DNA of 64,000 nucleotides from Melioribacteraceae bacterium (lineage in GTDB: Bacteria > Bacteroidota > Ignavibacteria > Ignavibacteriales > Melioribacteraceae): the NCBI GenBank assembly GCA_021740785.1, contig JAIOZI010000004.1:1-64000 (forward strand). The letters run 5' to 3'. Made by a program: the position numbers and the translations under genes. Positions 43,659-52,373 of the stretch are shown here, one piece after another. The first letter of the stretch is position 1, and the number at the start of each line of letters is the position of its first letter. Under the pieces are notes generated by a model that ran no database searches, was not told where the DNA came from, and was given only the letters and a program-made list of their open reading frames with translations.

Positions 43659-44032
43659 TCTCGATCTGCGTGAAACCATAGTTCTTGATAGAACACGGAC
43701 GACGCCGACGACGCTGACTATCACGGAGGTATTATTTATTGAAACCGGCTGCATTCCTCCGGTAGACGAATTTTCATGAATGAATTCAGGCTGAAGATCA
43801 CGGATATGAATTATTAAATCCAATAGTGTTACTGATGCTGACGATTCACAACTTTATGACAGTCATGCATTCGTTTCTCACAGTCATGCACCCGTATCAT
43901 ACAGACTTGCATTAAAGAGCGACTTGAAATGGCTTAAAACTTAAGGAGTAAAAATGAAATCATAAGAAGGCATGGAAATGTTTCCAATCATCAATTCCCC
44001 TCCTCACCAACCAAATAACTCAACAACTCAAT

Positions 44033-44128
44033 GACCCAATGACCCAATGACCTAATGACTGAATTACCGAATGACGGAATGACCCAATGACTGAATGACC
44101 TAATGACCTAATGACCTAATGACCTAAT
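44033..44128. repeat. 8-bp tandem repeat (GACCTAAT), 12 units
   Basis: Twelve tandem octamers, variants of GACCTAAT (GACCCAAT, GACTGAAT, GACGGAAT, TACCGAAT), ending with four identical GACCTAAT units. The unit length is constant throughout, so length changes occur in steps of eight bases. Confidence 0.93.
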
Positions 44129-44244
44129 TACTCCCTCTTCTCTACTCTGTTTCTATAAAAAAAATTCAGATTAAAAAATGGTTTGAAATTAGATAAGATT
44201 TACATTATGTTGTATTTAGACTTGAATTTAAGGGGAGTTAAAAC

Positions 44245-44409
44245 TTGTACCAATTTACTTTTATTCTTGATTCACCTTTCGAAATTAATCTAACTGATCT
44301 TACAGGTAAAAATAAATCTTTAACAACAATTAAGCAGACTCAAAATCTACCGTGCAGCCCGCGTTTGGTTTTGAGGAGTGAAAATAAAGTATACAGATTC
44401 AACGATTAG
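44245..44409 (+). CDS. Possible small protein or gene remnant
   Basis: A 54-codon frame opens with TTG seven bases after AGGGGAG and runs to TAG. The product begins YQFTFILDSPFEINLTDL and ends NKVYRFND, a balanced composition unlike random DNA. It could be a small gene with a TTG start or the end of a decayed gene. No family is recognised. Confidence 0.3.
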   Translation: MYQFTFILDSPFEINLTDLTGKNKSLTTIKQTQNLPCSPRLVLRSENKVYRFND

Positions 44410-44511
44410 GCGGAAAGATTATTTGAAAGAGAAAGCAATATTCGCAAATCCTATAGCGGCTTCTAAATAATTCTTTGAGCTTATATATTTGTTAGCTTTC
44501 TTGGAAAAATT

Positions 44512-45348
44512 ATGAAAAAAGTAAAAGATGATGGATTATTAATTGACTCAGCTGGTTGTTGGGCTGAACGTAAATATGATCTGATCGATCAATATGCAAA
44601 TATGTTCGCAACTAGCATGAAAAACAGATGGGATAATAGGATTTATATTGATCTATTTTCATCTAGTGGGTATGCACAGATTCGAGGTACAGATAATATT
44701 GTAATGACATCGCCCTTAATTGCTGCTGACGTACGAAATAAGTTTGATAAATATATCTTTTGCGATTGCGATCCTGTTAAAATTGATTCTTTGAAACGAA
44801 GAGTAACGAGAGATTTCCCAGAGATTATTGCAGATTATGTAATTGGTGATATAAATGATTCTGTAAATGAGGTTCTTAAAAAGCTTCCAAAATTTTCTAG
44901 CGATTTTACTGGTTTAACATTTTGCCTTGTCGATCCATATAAACTTGATAATCTTTCATTTGAAACCATTCTTTCATTATCTAAATACAGAATCGATTTT
45001 ATGATTCTCATCCCATCTTTTATGGATATTAATAGGAATGAAAAGAATTATATTAAGGAAGATTCAAACTTAGTTTCGAAGTTTCTTGATACACGAAACT
45101 GGAGAGAATTATGGGAGGAGACTAAAAATAATGGAATGACATTTGGCACTTTTTTCGTAAAATTATTTAATCAAAGAATGGAATCAGCTGGATTTCTTAA
45201 ATTATACGACAATGAATTTGTACTAATTAGAAATCCAGAGAATAAATCACCGCTTTATCATTTAGCCTTTTATAGCAAAAGTGAATTAGGCAAGAAATTC
45301 TGGAATAATGCTATAAAAGGCACATCAAACCAAATAGAATTATTTTAG
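44512..45348 (+). CDS. tcmP: Three-Cys-motif partner protein TcmP
   Basis: A 278-residue protein of the TcmP family. Its features are an N-terminal [22 protein letters not shown], a strand-rich core with [16 protein letters not shown] (a methyltransferase-like loop), YIFCDCDP and FCLVDPYKL. The fold looks Rossmann-like and may bind a nucleotide or SAM. TcmP genes occur beside genes for three-Cys-motif (DUF5131/Gp37-Gp68) proteins, exactly as here: the DUF5131 gene follows after 13 bases. The biological role of the pair is not established. Low GC and position in an accessory region suggest transfer. Confidence 0.88.
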   Translation: MKKVKDDGLLIDSAGCWAERKYDLIDQYANMFATSMKNRWDNRIYIDLFSSSGYAQIRGTDNIVMTSPLIAADVRNKFDKYIFCDCDPVKIDSLKRRVTRDFPEIIADYVIGDINDSVNEVLKKLPKFSSDFTGLTFCLVDPYKLDNLSFETILSLSKYRIDFMILIPSFMDINRNEKNYIKEDSNLVSKFLDTRNWRELWEETKNNGMTFGTFFVKLFNQRMESAGFLKLYDNEFVLIRNPENKSPLYHLAFYSKSELGKKFWNNAIKGTSNQIELF

Positions 45349-45361
45349 AAAGGGCGATATT

Positions 45362-46084
45362 ATGAGTTTAAAATCATCAATTGAATGGACAGAATCTACA
45401 TGGAATCCTTTAACTGGATGCACCAAAATTAGTCCTGGATGTAAAAATTGTTATGCAGAAAGAATGGCACTTAGGCTAAAATCAATGGGGGTAGAAAATT
45501 ATAAGAATGGTTTTAAACTAACTGAACACGAGAATTCTATTTTATTACCCATTTCTTGGAAAAAACCACAGATGATTTTTGTTAACTCCATGAGTGACTT
45601 GTTTCATAAGGATGTATCAAATGATTTTATTTTCAGAGTCTTTGAAACTATGAATATAGCAGATTGGCATATTTTTCAAGTTCTCACAAAACGACCTGAA
45701 AGATTACTTGAACTTGATAAGTATTTAAATTGGTCTGATAATATCTGGATGGGGGTAAGTGTTGAAAATAAAGACTATTTAGGTAGAATACGAATGTTAA
45801 AAAAAATTCACGCAAAGGTTAAGTTTATTTCTTTTGAACCGCTACTTGGTTCAATTCAAAAAGTAAGTTTAAAAAATATTGATTGGGTTATTGCGGGCGG
45901 AGAGTCTGGTCCTAAAGCGAGAAATGTTGATAAAAAATGGATAAGAAACATTAGAGACTTATGCATAAAATATGATGTGCCTTTCTTCTTCAAACAATGG
46001 GGTGGTTTTAACAAGAAGAAGAATGGGAGAACTTTAGATGGTAGGACATGGGAAGAAACGCCTCCAATAAGATTAGTAATTTGA
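45362..46084 (+). CDS. DUF5131 (phage Gp37/Gp68-like) three-Cys-motif protein
   Basis: A 240-residue protein with [14 protein letters not shown] at the N-terminus and the three Cys C20-x6-C27-x2-C30 ([18 protein letters not shown]), which probably bind an Fe-S cluster in a radical-SAM-like fold. Further family motifs: [49 protein letters not shown] and FFKQWGG. AAAGGG precedes the ATG. It is paired with tcmP. Homologues are common in phages and mobile elements. The reaction is unknown. Confidence 0.92.
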   Translation: MSLKSSIEWTESTWNPLTGCTKISPGCKNCYAERMALRLKSMGVENYKNGFKLTEHENSILLPISWKKPQMIFVNSMSDLFHKDVSNDFIFRVFETMNIADWHIFQVLTKRPERLLELDKYLNWSDNIWMGVSVENKDYLGRIRMLKKIHAKVKFISFEPLLGSIQKVSLKNIDWVIAGGESGPKARNVDKKWIRNIRDLCIKYDVPFFFKQWGGFNKKKNGRTLDGRTWEETPPIRLVI

Positions 46085-46295
46085 AAGCAACTAGTATTGC
46101 AAGCGGAATGCTTCAGCAAGTCGTAATATTAGGAGTTCGGCTTTGATTTGTTTTAAATTAGGATGTAACTAAATAACATAATCAGTAAAACATAATATTT
46201 GGCGGTGCAAACCCCGCCTTCGTTGAAAGAAAACTAAGACGGACAGGTTTCGGGCATCCGCTTAAACACAACGCCGTTATGCATTTTTGAAAATT

Positions 46296-46838
46296 ATGAA
46301 AAATGAAAGTTATATAATACTACGTGTAATTCTGATTTTTATTTTAATTACTAATTACAACCTCTTTTCACTAGAGGAACAAGATTCTACGGTAAATAAA
46401 TTAGAGTTTATTCCATCATTTCATTCGATTCAAATTGAAGGAAATATATTCATTATTTCTTATGAATTTGGTGGAAATATTGATTTCGACTTATTTCGCT
46501 CAAAAAATAATATTTGTATTGGATCGAGATTTAGTGTTGAACATTATTCTTTAGGTGATTTTGGGGGAAGTAAATTGGGCTCACCATTCACAAATTATAA
46601 TTTATTCTTAAGACTAAGCACAAATCATATTTATTTTTCAACAGATGTATATGGTGGAATAAGTTATTATGTAACTAGCGCATCTAATTATTACCCAAAT
46701 GATTATTTACCAAGAATAGGTTTTGAAATTAAATATGGCAATATCATTGGAATAATTTTAAGAGGTTCAACATCATTCAAAGATAGAACGGGATTTTTCG
46801 GAATAGGAATATATTTGGGATATGATCATTTCTTATAA
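46296..46838 (+). CDS. Secreted small beta-barrel-like hypothetical protein
   Basis: About 180 residues. A hydrophobic N-terminal signal (about 1-22, LRVILIFILITNYNLFS) is followed by alternating hydrophobic/aromatic strands such as NIDFDLFRSKNNICIGSRF and FFGIGIYLGYDHF, ending in an aromatic residue. This suggests a small outer-membrane barrel. I used the ATG at 46296; a TTG three codons upstream is possible. A copy of the ~70-bp repeat begins just after the stop. No family is recognised. Confidence 0.6.
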   Translation: MKNESYIILRVILIFILITNYNLFSLEEQDSTVNKLEFIPSFHSIQIEGNIFIISYEFGGNIDFDLFRSKNNICIGSRFSVEHYSLGDFGGSKLGSPFTNYNLFLRLSTNHIYFSTDVYGGISYYVTSASNYYPNDYLPRIGFEIKYGNIIGIILRGSTSFKDRTGFFGIGIYLGYDHFL

Positions 46839-46845
46839 CAATGTA

Positions 46846-46910
46846 TAACCAGTTATCCCGATTAAAGTCAATGCTAAGCTGCAGCAATAAATTTAGTAAA
46901 AGAGGCAATA
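46846..46910 (+). repeat. ~70-bp accessory-region repeat, copy 1
   Basis: Reads ATAACCAGTTATCCCGATTA, then AAGTCAATGCTAAG, and ends AAATTTAGTAAAAGAGGC. It shares the two blocks GTTATnCCGATTAAAGTCAA and AAATAAATTTTGTAAAAGAGG with the other copies. It starts about eight bases after the stop of the preceding gene. Confidence 0.8.
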
Positions 46911-46988
46911 GAAGTTAGAATTAACTAAACATGGGAATGTTGTTCTTATAATTGATGACATTTTAAAAGAATATAAAAGCGATATCCA

Positions 46989-47321
46989 ATGAGAATTAAA
47001 ATATTAGGTGGCAGATATAAGTTCCTAATCAAACTTGAACTATATGACAAAGATTTTTCCTTTGAAATATTGAGCTTATATACTGCTAAAAATCAAAGAT
47101 CTGCGATAACAAATCTAAATTTCATAATAGCAGAATTAATTTTTCCTGTTATAGAAACAACAGATATTGATACTACTATTTTTTTGAATAAAACAAGTGG
47201 GATCAAGTTGTTTCAAGAATCCATTTTGGCTTTTAAGAACAAATATTGGATCAATTTACTCGAAGAAAAGTTAGATGAAGATAGAAATTATGGGGGCTGG
47301 AATTCTAATTTTGAAATCTAG
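46989..47321 (+). CDS. Hypothetical cytosolic protein
   Basis: A 110-residue protein without a signal peptide, starting MRIKILGGRYKFLIKLELYD and with an internal IIAELIFPVIETTDIDTT. Its ATG overlaps the stop of a short upstream open frame (46912-46992, reading KLELTKHGNVVLIIDDILKE), which has no start codon and looks like the end of a lost gene. So this may be the second gene of a broken pair. No family is recognised. Confidence 0.5.
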   Translation: MRIKILGGRYKFLIKLELYDKDFSFEILSLYTAKNQRSAITNLNFIIAELIFPVIETTDIDTTIFLNKTSGIKLFQESILAFKNKYWINLLEEKLDEDRNYGGWNSNFEI

Positions 47322-47406
47322 CATCCTATTTATGCAGTTAGGCATAAACTAACGAGAATCGTTTGTTGGTGTGGGATCAGTATTCTTTTATTAAAACAAA
47401 AATAAA

Positions 47407-47916
47407 ATGAAACGAACGTTTATAATATTATTAGTAGTAATTATACAGCAAAATTGCTTTCCGCAACAAGCCAAGCCAGCTAATCCCGAAGATGATATTG
47501 GTTGGTTTAGTTTAGGTTTGGGAGCTGGCAGTCCATATGAGTTATCATCTGTAATAAGCTTAAATTATGGCAGAGAAAACATTATACAAGTAGTATACCA
47601 TTCCAACGTTGATTTTGCATTATCCGGCAGACCTAATGGTGTATCATCAATAGCAATAAATTATGGAGTTTCAAGAGTTACAGATTTATTAAGGCTGGCA
47701 ATTTCGATAGGGCCCGGCTATGTATTCGGTAAAGACAATTCAGCGGCTAATCATAAGAACATTACATTTAATACGATTGGATTGATAAGTAATTTACAAA
47801 TGATATTTTCCCCGTTCAAAGAACTGGGAATAGGTTTGGATTTGTTTCTAAATCTAAATAACAAGCAGGCTGTTAGTGGGATTTCTTTAACATTTGTTTT
47901 AGAAGGTAACAAATAG
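47407..47916 (+). CDS. Secreted barrel-like hypothetical protein
   Basis: A 169-residue protein with a signal peptide (about 1-20, FIILLVVIIQQNCFPQ) and a mature region of amphipathic strands (WFSLGLGAGSPYELSSVISLNYG, SSIAINYGVSR, AISIGPGYVFG) that resembles small outer-membrane barrels. Repeat copy 2 begins about six bases after the stop. Similar in style to the genes at 46.3, 50.9, 51.7 and 53.2 kb, but the sequences are not obviously homologous. Function unknown. Confidence 0.6.
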   Translation: MKRTFIILLVVIIQQNCFPQQAKPANPEDDIGWFSLGLGAGSPYELSSVISLNYGRENIIQVVYHSNVDFALSGRPNGVSSIAINYGVSRVTDLLRLAISIGPGYVFGKDNSAANHKNITFNTIGLISNLQMIFSPFKELGIGLDLFLNLNNKQAVSGISLTFVLEGNK

Positions 47917-47922
47917 AATAAG

Positions 47923-47995
47923 CGTTATAACCAGAAATCCCAATTAAAGTCAACGAAAAGTATATTGAAATAAATTTTGTAAAAGAGGCAATAGA
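47923..47995 (+). repeat. ~70-bp accessory-region repeat, copy 2
   Basis: Begins GCGTTATAACCAGAAATCCC, continues AATTAAAGTCAACG and ends AAATAAATTTTGTAAAAGAG plus GCAATAG. It lies immediately 3' of the 169-residue gene. Confidence 0.85.
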
Positions 47996-48125
47996 GTTTA
48001 ACGAAATTTTGTTCGCAAAAAATTATTGAGTGAGTAAGTGTGTATACAGCAAATCAACCGAGCGGACCCGATAAAAAGTACCGGGGCAGGAGGGTAAAAC
48101 AGCAACGAAATATGAGGGTAAAATT

Positions 48126-50459
48126 ATGCTGAAATTATCAGTTGGAATAATTGCAGTTTTCATGTTATTGTTTGTTAATATCTATGCTCAGGATTACTAT
48201 TGGAGCAAATCAGATAATCCTGAAGGAGGTGTAGTTTACTCGGTACTTGTTCAAAACGATACTCTAATTATTGGAAGCAAGGGAGGTATATATTATAGTG
48301 AAAATTGGGGAGAAGTTTGGAAACCAATGGGGCTGCACTCTGTAGAAGTTTGGAGCATTTCTTATTGTGTTGATTACCTTATCGCAAGAACAAGTGATGG
48401 TTGTTATAGGAAAAAAACAACTGATACTGATTGGTTAAAAATCAAGGATGGTAGATTCCAAGCCTTGGCAACAAAAGACTCTTTAATTTTTTTAGGCTCA
48501 GGGTATGCTGGAATTTATCGTTCAAAAGATTGCGGACTGAGTTGGCAGCAGATAAACAATGGAATTGATAATCGAGATATTGAAAAAATCCATATAACTG
48601 CATCAAATATTATTTTAGCCTCTGCTGCCGGAGCATCAGGTTCAGGTGTATTTAGAAGTCTTGATTTTGGAGATAGTTGGACAAGAATAGATCCTTATCA
48701 ATATGCATGGAATTTTCATGGTATTTCAGAAGTTAATAAGATTCTATATGCATTTGATTCCAATAATAGTGCGAAAGTTTATAAAAGCACCGATAGTGGA
48801 TTAACATGGTTCTTACCAAGTAGAAGCAGCGCCCCATCAGATATAATAAATTCAATTCATGCAGATAGTGATAATTTATTTGCCGGTGTTTATCACTACG
48901 GTTTTTTTTGTTCGAGTAATGAAGGTGCAGGTTGGTCGAATAAAAATACTGGTTTGCAAAATTTTACAATCTTAGAAATAAATAGCAACTCATCCGAGTT
49001 ATTTATGGGTACTTATGACGGATTCTATAAAACCGATAAGGATGCAATAAATTGGGAAAAACATATGAATGGCATAAGTGACGTGCATATTCATTCAATT
49101 TCGCAGAACTCCGACTATGTATTTCTCGGGTCTTATGGTTCCGGTTTGTTCAGGGTTGATAAAAATTTGGAAAATTGGCAAAAAATGTACATGGGGCAAA
49201 ATAACATGTATGTATCATCTGTTTTGGCACTTGATGAGATTGTTTTTGTTTTAATATCATCTTGGACAGGTACCATGTATCAAAAATTGTTCGTTTCTAC
49301 CAATAACGGTGCGTCATGGTCAAAGCTAAATCCAGACATAGATTCTGCTGAGTTGGAAACAATAGTTGGAAATGATGATGTTCAGTTTATCGGCAGTGGT
49401 TACGGTGTTTACCGGAGCACAAACCTTGGAAACAGTTGGATAAAAATGGGTAACGGAATGCCGAATAATGTTAATAGTTCATCAATTGCAGTTTATGATT
49501 CAGTTGTTATTGTTACGGATGGGACATCCGGTGTTTATCGTTCAGTAGATTTAGGGGAAAACTGGACATACAATTATGTGCCGAATTTGAATTCAGGAAA
49601 AGCAATATCGGTATCATCAGAAGGTGTTTTCTATTTGGGCTCAGCATCAATCAATAGATTATTTAAAAGTGAAGATTTTGGACAGACATGGGCTAAATTA
49701 AATACTCCATTATCCAACTCTGATGTAAATTCCATAGGAATTAATGGCAATACAATACTATGTGGATTATCCAATAATGGTGTAATTATGAGTTCTGACG
49801 GCGGGGTGAGATGGGTTGAAAACAATTTGGGATTAGCTAGTGAAAAAGTAAATTGTGTTAGTATTTCCGACGGTCAAAAATTAATTGGGACTAATTCAGG
49901 TCTATACTCAGCTATTAGTTCAGAGATTACGCCCATTATTGATCATACCGATGAATTAAATCAAAACTCATTTCAATTGCGCTGGGAAAAATCACCGGGA
50001 ATAGATAAATACCATATACAGATATCGACAGATTCATTATTTCAATCAACACTCATTGATCAAGAAATAAATGATACTTCCTTTGCTGTGAACAACTTAG
50101 AATTTATGACCACTTATTTTTGGCGAGTTTCAACTGTAACGGATTATTGGAAAAACAAATTTTCACCTATTCAAAAAGTGTTTGTTGGCAATCCAATTAA
50201 CTATGAGTTGTATGATATTTATCCAAATCCTTTCAATAATGAAACAAATATTAGAATTGACGTTCCGTTTAAGTCAGAAATTAATTTGATAATATTTAAC
50301 ATTTTGGGAGAAAAGGTAATAACAATAGCTAATTCAGTTGTTGAAGCAGGCAGTCATCATTATAAATTGAGATCCGATAATTTAGCTTCAGGCATATATT
50401 TAGTAAGATTACTTGGTGATAATTATTCAAATACGAAAAAAATAGTGCTTTTACGCTAA
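48126..50459 (+). CDS. Secreted Asp-box/BNR repeat protein with type IX sorting domain
   Basis: A 777-residue secreted protein. Signal peptide 1-21 (VFMLLFVNIYAQ). About ten Asp-box (BNR) motifs of the form SxDxGxxW run from residue 55 to 570 (SKDCGLSW, SLDFGDSW, STDSGLTW, STNNGASW, SEDFGQTW, SSDGGVRW), predicting one or more beta-propellers. A fibronectin-III-like segment (about 600-690) precedes the type IX C-terminal domain (IYPNPFNNETNIRI ... GIYLVRLL, about 695-777). The protein should be exported by the PorSS/T9SS and anchored on the surface. Ligand unknown. Repeat copy 3 follows the stop. Confidence 0.88.
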   Translation: MLKLSVGIIAVFMLLFVNIYAQDYYWSKSDNPEGGVVYSVLVQNDTLIIGSKGGIYYSENWGEVWKPMGLHSVEVWSISYCVDYLIARTSDGCYRKKTTDTDWLKIKDGRFQALATKDSLIFLGSGYAGIYRSKDCGLSWQQINNGIDNRDIEKIHITASNIILASAAGASGSGVFRSLDFGDSWTRIDPYQYAWNFHGISEVNKILYAFDSNNSAKVYKSTDSGLTWFLPSRSSAPSDIINSIHADSDNLFAGVYHYGFFCSSNEGAGWSNKNTGLQNFTILEINSNSSELFMGTYDGFYKTDKDAINWEKHMNGISDVHIHSISQNSDYVFLGSYGSGLFRVDKNLENWQKMYMGQNNMYVSSVLALDEIVFVLISSWTGTMYQKLFVSTNNGASWSKLNPDIDSAELETIVGNDDVQFIGSGYGVYRSTNLGNSWIKMGNGMPNNVNSSSIAVYDSVVIVTDGTSGVYRSVDLGENWTYNYVPNLNSGKAISVSSEGVFYLGSASINRLFKSEDFGQTWAKLNTPLSNSDVNSIGINGNTILCGLSNNGVIMSSDGGVRWVENNLGLASEKVNCVSISDGQKLIGTNSGLYSAISSEITPIIDHTDELNQNSFQLRWEKSPGIDKYHIQISTDSLFQSTLIDQEINDTSFAVNNLEFMTTYFWRVSTVTDYWKNKFSPIQKVFVGNPINYELYDIYPNPFNNETNIRIDVPFKSEINLIIFNILGEKVITIANSVVEAGSHHYKLRSDNLASGIYLVRLLGDNYSNTKKIVLLR

Positions 50460-50463
50460 ACAA

Positions 50464-50532
50464 TATTCAACAAGTTATACCGGTGAAAGTCAACGGAATG
50501 CAGATTGAAATAAATTTTGTAAAAGAGGCATA
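50464..50532 (+). repeat. ~70-bp accessory-region repeat, copy 3
   Basis: CAACAAGTTATACCGGTGAA then AGTCAACGGAATGCAGATTG and AAATAAATTTTGTAAAAGAG. It starts about four bases after the stop of the Asp-box gene. The rest of the 434-base spacer holds only the paired repeat at 50691-50788. Confidence 0.87.
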
Positions 50533-50690
50533 TGGATGTCCGCCCAATAAAACGGCGGACATGCCTTAATACGTCAAGATAGTTCATTGACAATCTGATA
50601 AAAACTTTTTTCCCTTATTGCTATGGTGTTCATGCAATGGACTTCTTATATTTTTGTTGTTGGAAATCAAAAATATATTTTCCGGGAAAA

Positions 50691-50788
50691 AGGCATACCA
50701 AAAATAAGGTGTGTAAACACAATTTTTTTATCAGGCCTGCCCTTCGAAGTCCGGCAGCTGCCGGACGTAGTAGGGTGTGAAGGATAGA
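50691..50788. repeat. Paired ~100-bp repeat with CCGGCAGCTGCCGG palindrome, copy A
   Basis: Nearly identical to 57517-57618 over the core TATCAGGCCTGCCCTTCgAA, GTCCGGCAGCTGCCGGACG and TAGTAGGgTGTGAAGGATAG (two differences), with weaker similarity beyond. On the minus strand it leads into an ATG whose frame stops after nine codons here. Confidence 0.9.
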
Positions 50789-50893
50789 ATTTATTAGTTT
50801 GTTAAGTTGTACAATAATTGATGGCAAACCTATTAGGTGGAAAGAAAAGAATCGAAACTTTAGATTGGTCAACTAGTAAAAGATATTTCTATT

Positions 50894-51484
50894 GTGAAAA
50901 AATATTATCTGATTTTTATGCTTCTACTGAATATTACAATATTAGCACAAACAAATTGTAAAAATTCTTTTTGGGGGCAGATTGGCAGCGGTTTTAACTT
51001 CTCCAACTTTTCTGATTCAAAATTAGGCTCTAATCTATATTTGTCTCTGAATTATAAGTTTCAAAATGATGTAATATCATTTAGTTATTTGAATAGCAAC
51101 GAATTTTTTACTTTTGATAAGCCAAATGAATATATCAGATCGTATCAAATTAAATATGGTAAGTCTTTTGATTTTACTATGAGAGGATTGATTTTTCCAT
51201 TCCCATTTCTTCTCATAGTAAAAAAAGATTTCAACTATTCCATTATTGGAAGAATAGGACTTTCATATAACAAAGGAATAAAAAGAACTACTCTGATTAA
51301 TGAAGAATTCTTTGGGGATTCGTATAATTCAAAATATGTTAATGGATTTGGTTTGCCAATCGAAGTTGAAATAAAAGAAGACATAACAAATTTCTTAGGA
51401 TTAGGTTTATCGGTTTTTGCAAATTTTAATAAAGTTTCAAATTATTCTGGCTTCAGTTTCAATTTGTATATCGGGAAATTCTAA
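50894..51484 (+). CDS. Secreted barrel-like hypothetical protein
   Basis: A 196-residue protein with a GTG start, a signal peptide (about 1-18, LIFMLLLNITILAQ) and a strand-rich mature region (FWGQIGSGFNFSNFSDSKLG, LYLSLNYKFQND, GLGLSVFANFNK, FNLYIGKF) ending in an aromatic residue, the pattern of a small outer-membrane barrel. Repeat copy 4 follows the stop within five bases. No family recognised. Confidence 0.6.
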   Translation: MKKYYLIFMLLLNITILAQTNCKNSFWGQIGSGFNFSNFSDSKLGSNLYLSLNYKFQNDVISFSYLNSNEFFTFDKPNEYIRSYQIKYGKSFDFTMRGLIFPFPFLLIVKKDFNYSIIGRIGLSYNKGIKRTTLINEEFFGDSYNSKYVNGFGLPIEVEIKEDITNFLGLGLSVFANFNKVSNYSGFSFNLYIGKF

Positions 51485-51485
51485 G

Positions 51486-51560
51486 AAGCAACGTAACAGG
51501 TTAACCCGATTAAAATCAACGTGAAGTTGATTGAAATAAATTTTGTAAAAGAGGGAAAAG
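51486..51560 (+). repeat. ~70-bp accessory-region repeat, copy 4
   Basis: AACAGGTTAACCCGATTAAA, then AATCAAC-GTGAA-GTTGATT, a perfect 7-bp stem in this copy, then GAAATAAATTTTGTAAAAGA. Beyond it lie TTTAACTTGTTG and, about 50 bases on, CGTTAGGTG, an arrangement that resembles an attC site in size only. Confidence 0.85.
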
Positions 51561-51655
51561 TGTTTTTAACTTGTTGATTAGGCAGAACTTTTACGGGGAG
51601 TTTTTTTCTATCGACGACACCGTTAGGTGCTTTAGTAAAAATAAAATGTGATTAA

Positions 51656-52153
51656 ATGAAAACAATAATTCTTTTTTTATTCATTATTTGTCTACTAATT
51701 AATTACTCTATTCTATCTCAAACTAAATATACCGGTAAACCAGAAGTTTATTATGAAATAAAAATTGGTGGTGAAATAAACCGTATAGTTCCATCGTTTG
51801 GAATTGGTAAAAATTTTTATCTCACAAAGTATGTTTCATTAGCTCCTGAATTAATAGTTATTGGGGCTCCGGTTTTAGGAGGCACATTTCGAATAAATAT
51901 TCCAATAATGAAATCATTTAAATTATCGCCGGAAGCTGGATTTGGATTAACCCCGGTCGGATTCCCTATATCAGCAGTTGGGATTCTTGGGCTAAATATT
52001 TCATACAAGTTAAATAATCATGTCAGTATATTTATTGAACCAAGGATTTATTATTATCATGAAAAAATTGTTTCTATTGGCAGTGGATTTTTTGGAATAG
52101 ATGATTTAAATAAAAATAAACCATTGGTAATAACAGTTGGAGTCGGTCTATAA
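51656..52153 (+). CDS. Secreted barrel-like hypothetical protein
   Basis: A 165-residue protein with a clear signal peptide (about 1-20, FLFIICLLINYSILSQ) and a Gly/Ile-rich barrel-like mature part (EIKIGGEINRIVPSFGIGKN, FRINIPIMKSFKLSPEAGFG, ILGLNISYKLNNHVSIFIEP). It ends VGVGL. Small eight-strand outer-membrane barrels have this appearance. Repeat copy 5 follows 53 bases after the stop. Function unknown. Confidence 0.6.
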   Translation: MKTIILFLFIICLLINYSILSQTKYTGKPEVYYEIKIGGEINRIVPSFGIGKNFYLTKYVSLAPELIVIGAPVLGGTFRINIPIMKSFKLSPEAGFGLTPVGFPISAVGILGLNISYKLNNHVSIFIEPRIYYYHEKIVSIGSGFFGIDDLNKNKPLVITVGVGL

Positions 52154-52205
52154 TGTTTTCTTACATTCAACAGAAATTATATAATGGTCGTTGTCAATAT
52201 ATAAA

Positions 52206-52290
52206 GCAGCATTACAGGATATTCCAATTAAAGCCAATGTAAATAGTTAGAAATAAATTTAGTAAAAGAGGGAGAACTGTTTTTCACTTG
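52206..52290 (+). repeat. ~70-bp accessory-region repeat, copy 5
   Basis: ACAGGATATTCCAATTAAAG then CCAATGTAAATAG and AAATAAATTTAGTAAAAGAG plus GGAGAACTGTTTTTCACTTG. It is more diverged in the first block than copies 1-4. Confidence 0.75.
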
Positions 52291-52373
52291 TTTTACACAC
52301 AGAGTTTTTAACATGAGGATTTTCTATTGGCGGCATAGGAATGTATTTAAATAATATTTAGCGGGGTGATAAT

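Larger units (their letters stand above)
43659..44511. other. Long spacer with tandem repeats
   Basis: 853 bases with little coding potential. It contains about three degenerate 21-bp units starting ACAGTCATGCA (around 43859-43917), twelve 8-bp units (44033-44128), and one short frame (44245-44409). The compositional break here marks the start of the second accessory region. Confidence 0.65.

Noticed and set aside
43245-43823. A 192-codon frame antisense to the CocE-type gene
   Set aside because: It lies mostly opposite a well-supported hydrolase domain and its composition (many His, Ile, Arg) is typical of antisense frames.
44033-44128. Possible CRISPR array
   Set aside because: The units are contiguous octamers without spacers. 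No cas genes are in the window.
50630-50872. An 80-codon minus-strand frame
   Set aside because: It runs through the palindromic repeat at 50691-50788, which supplies its middle (LRPAAAGLRRAGL). The rest is low-complexity.
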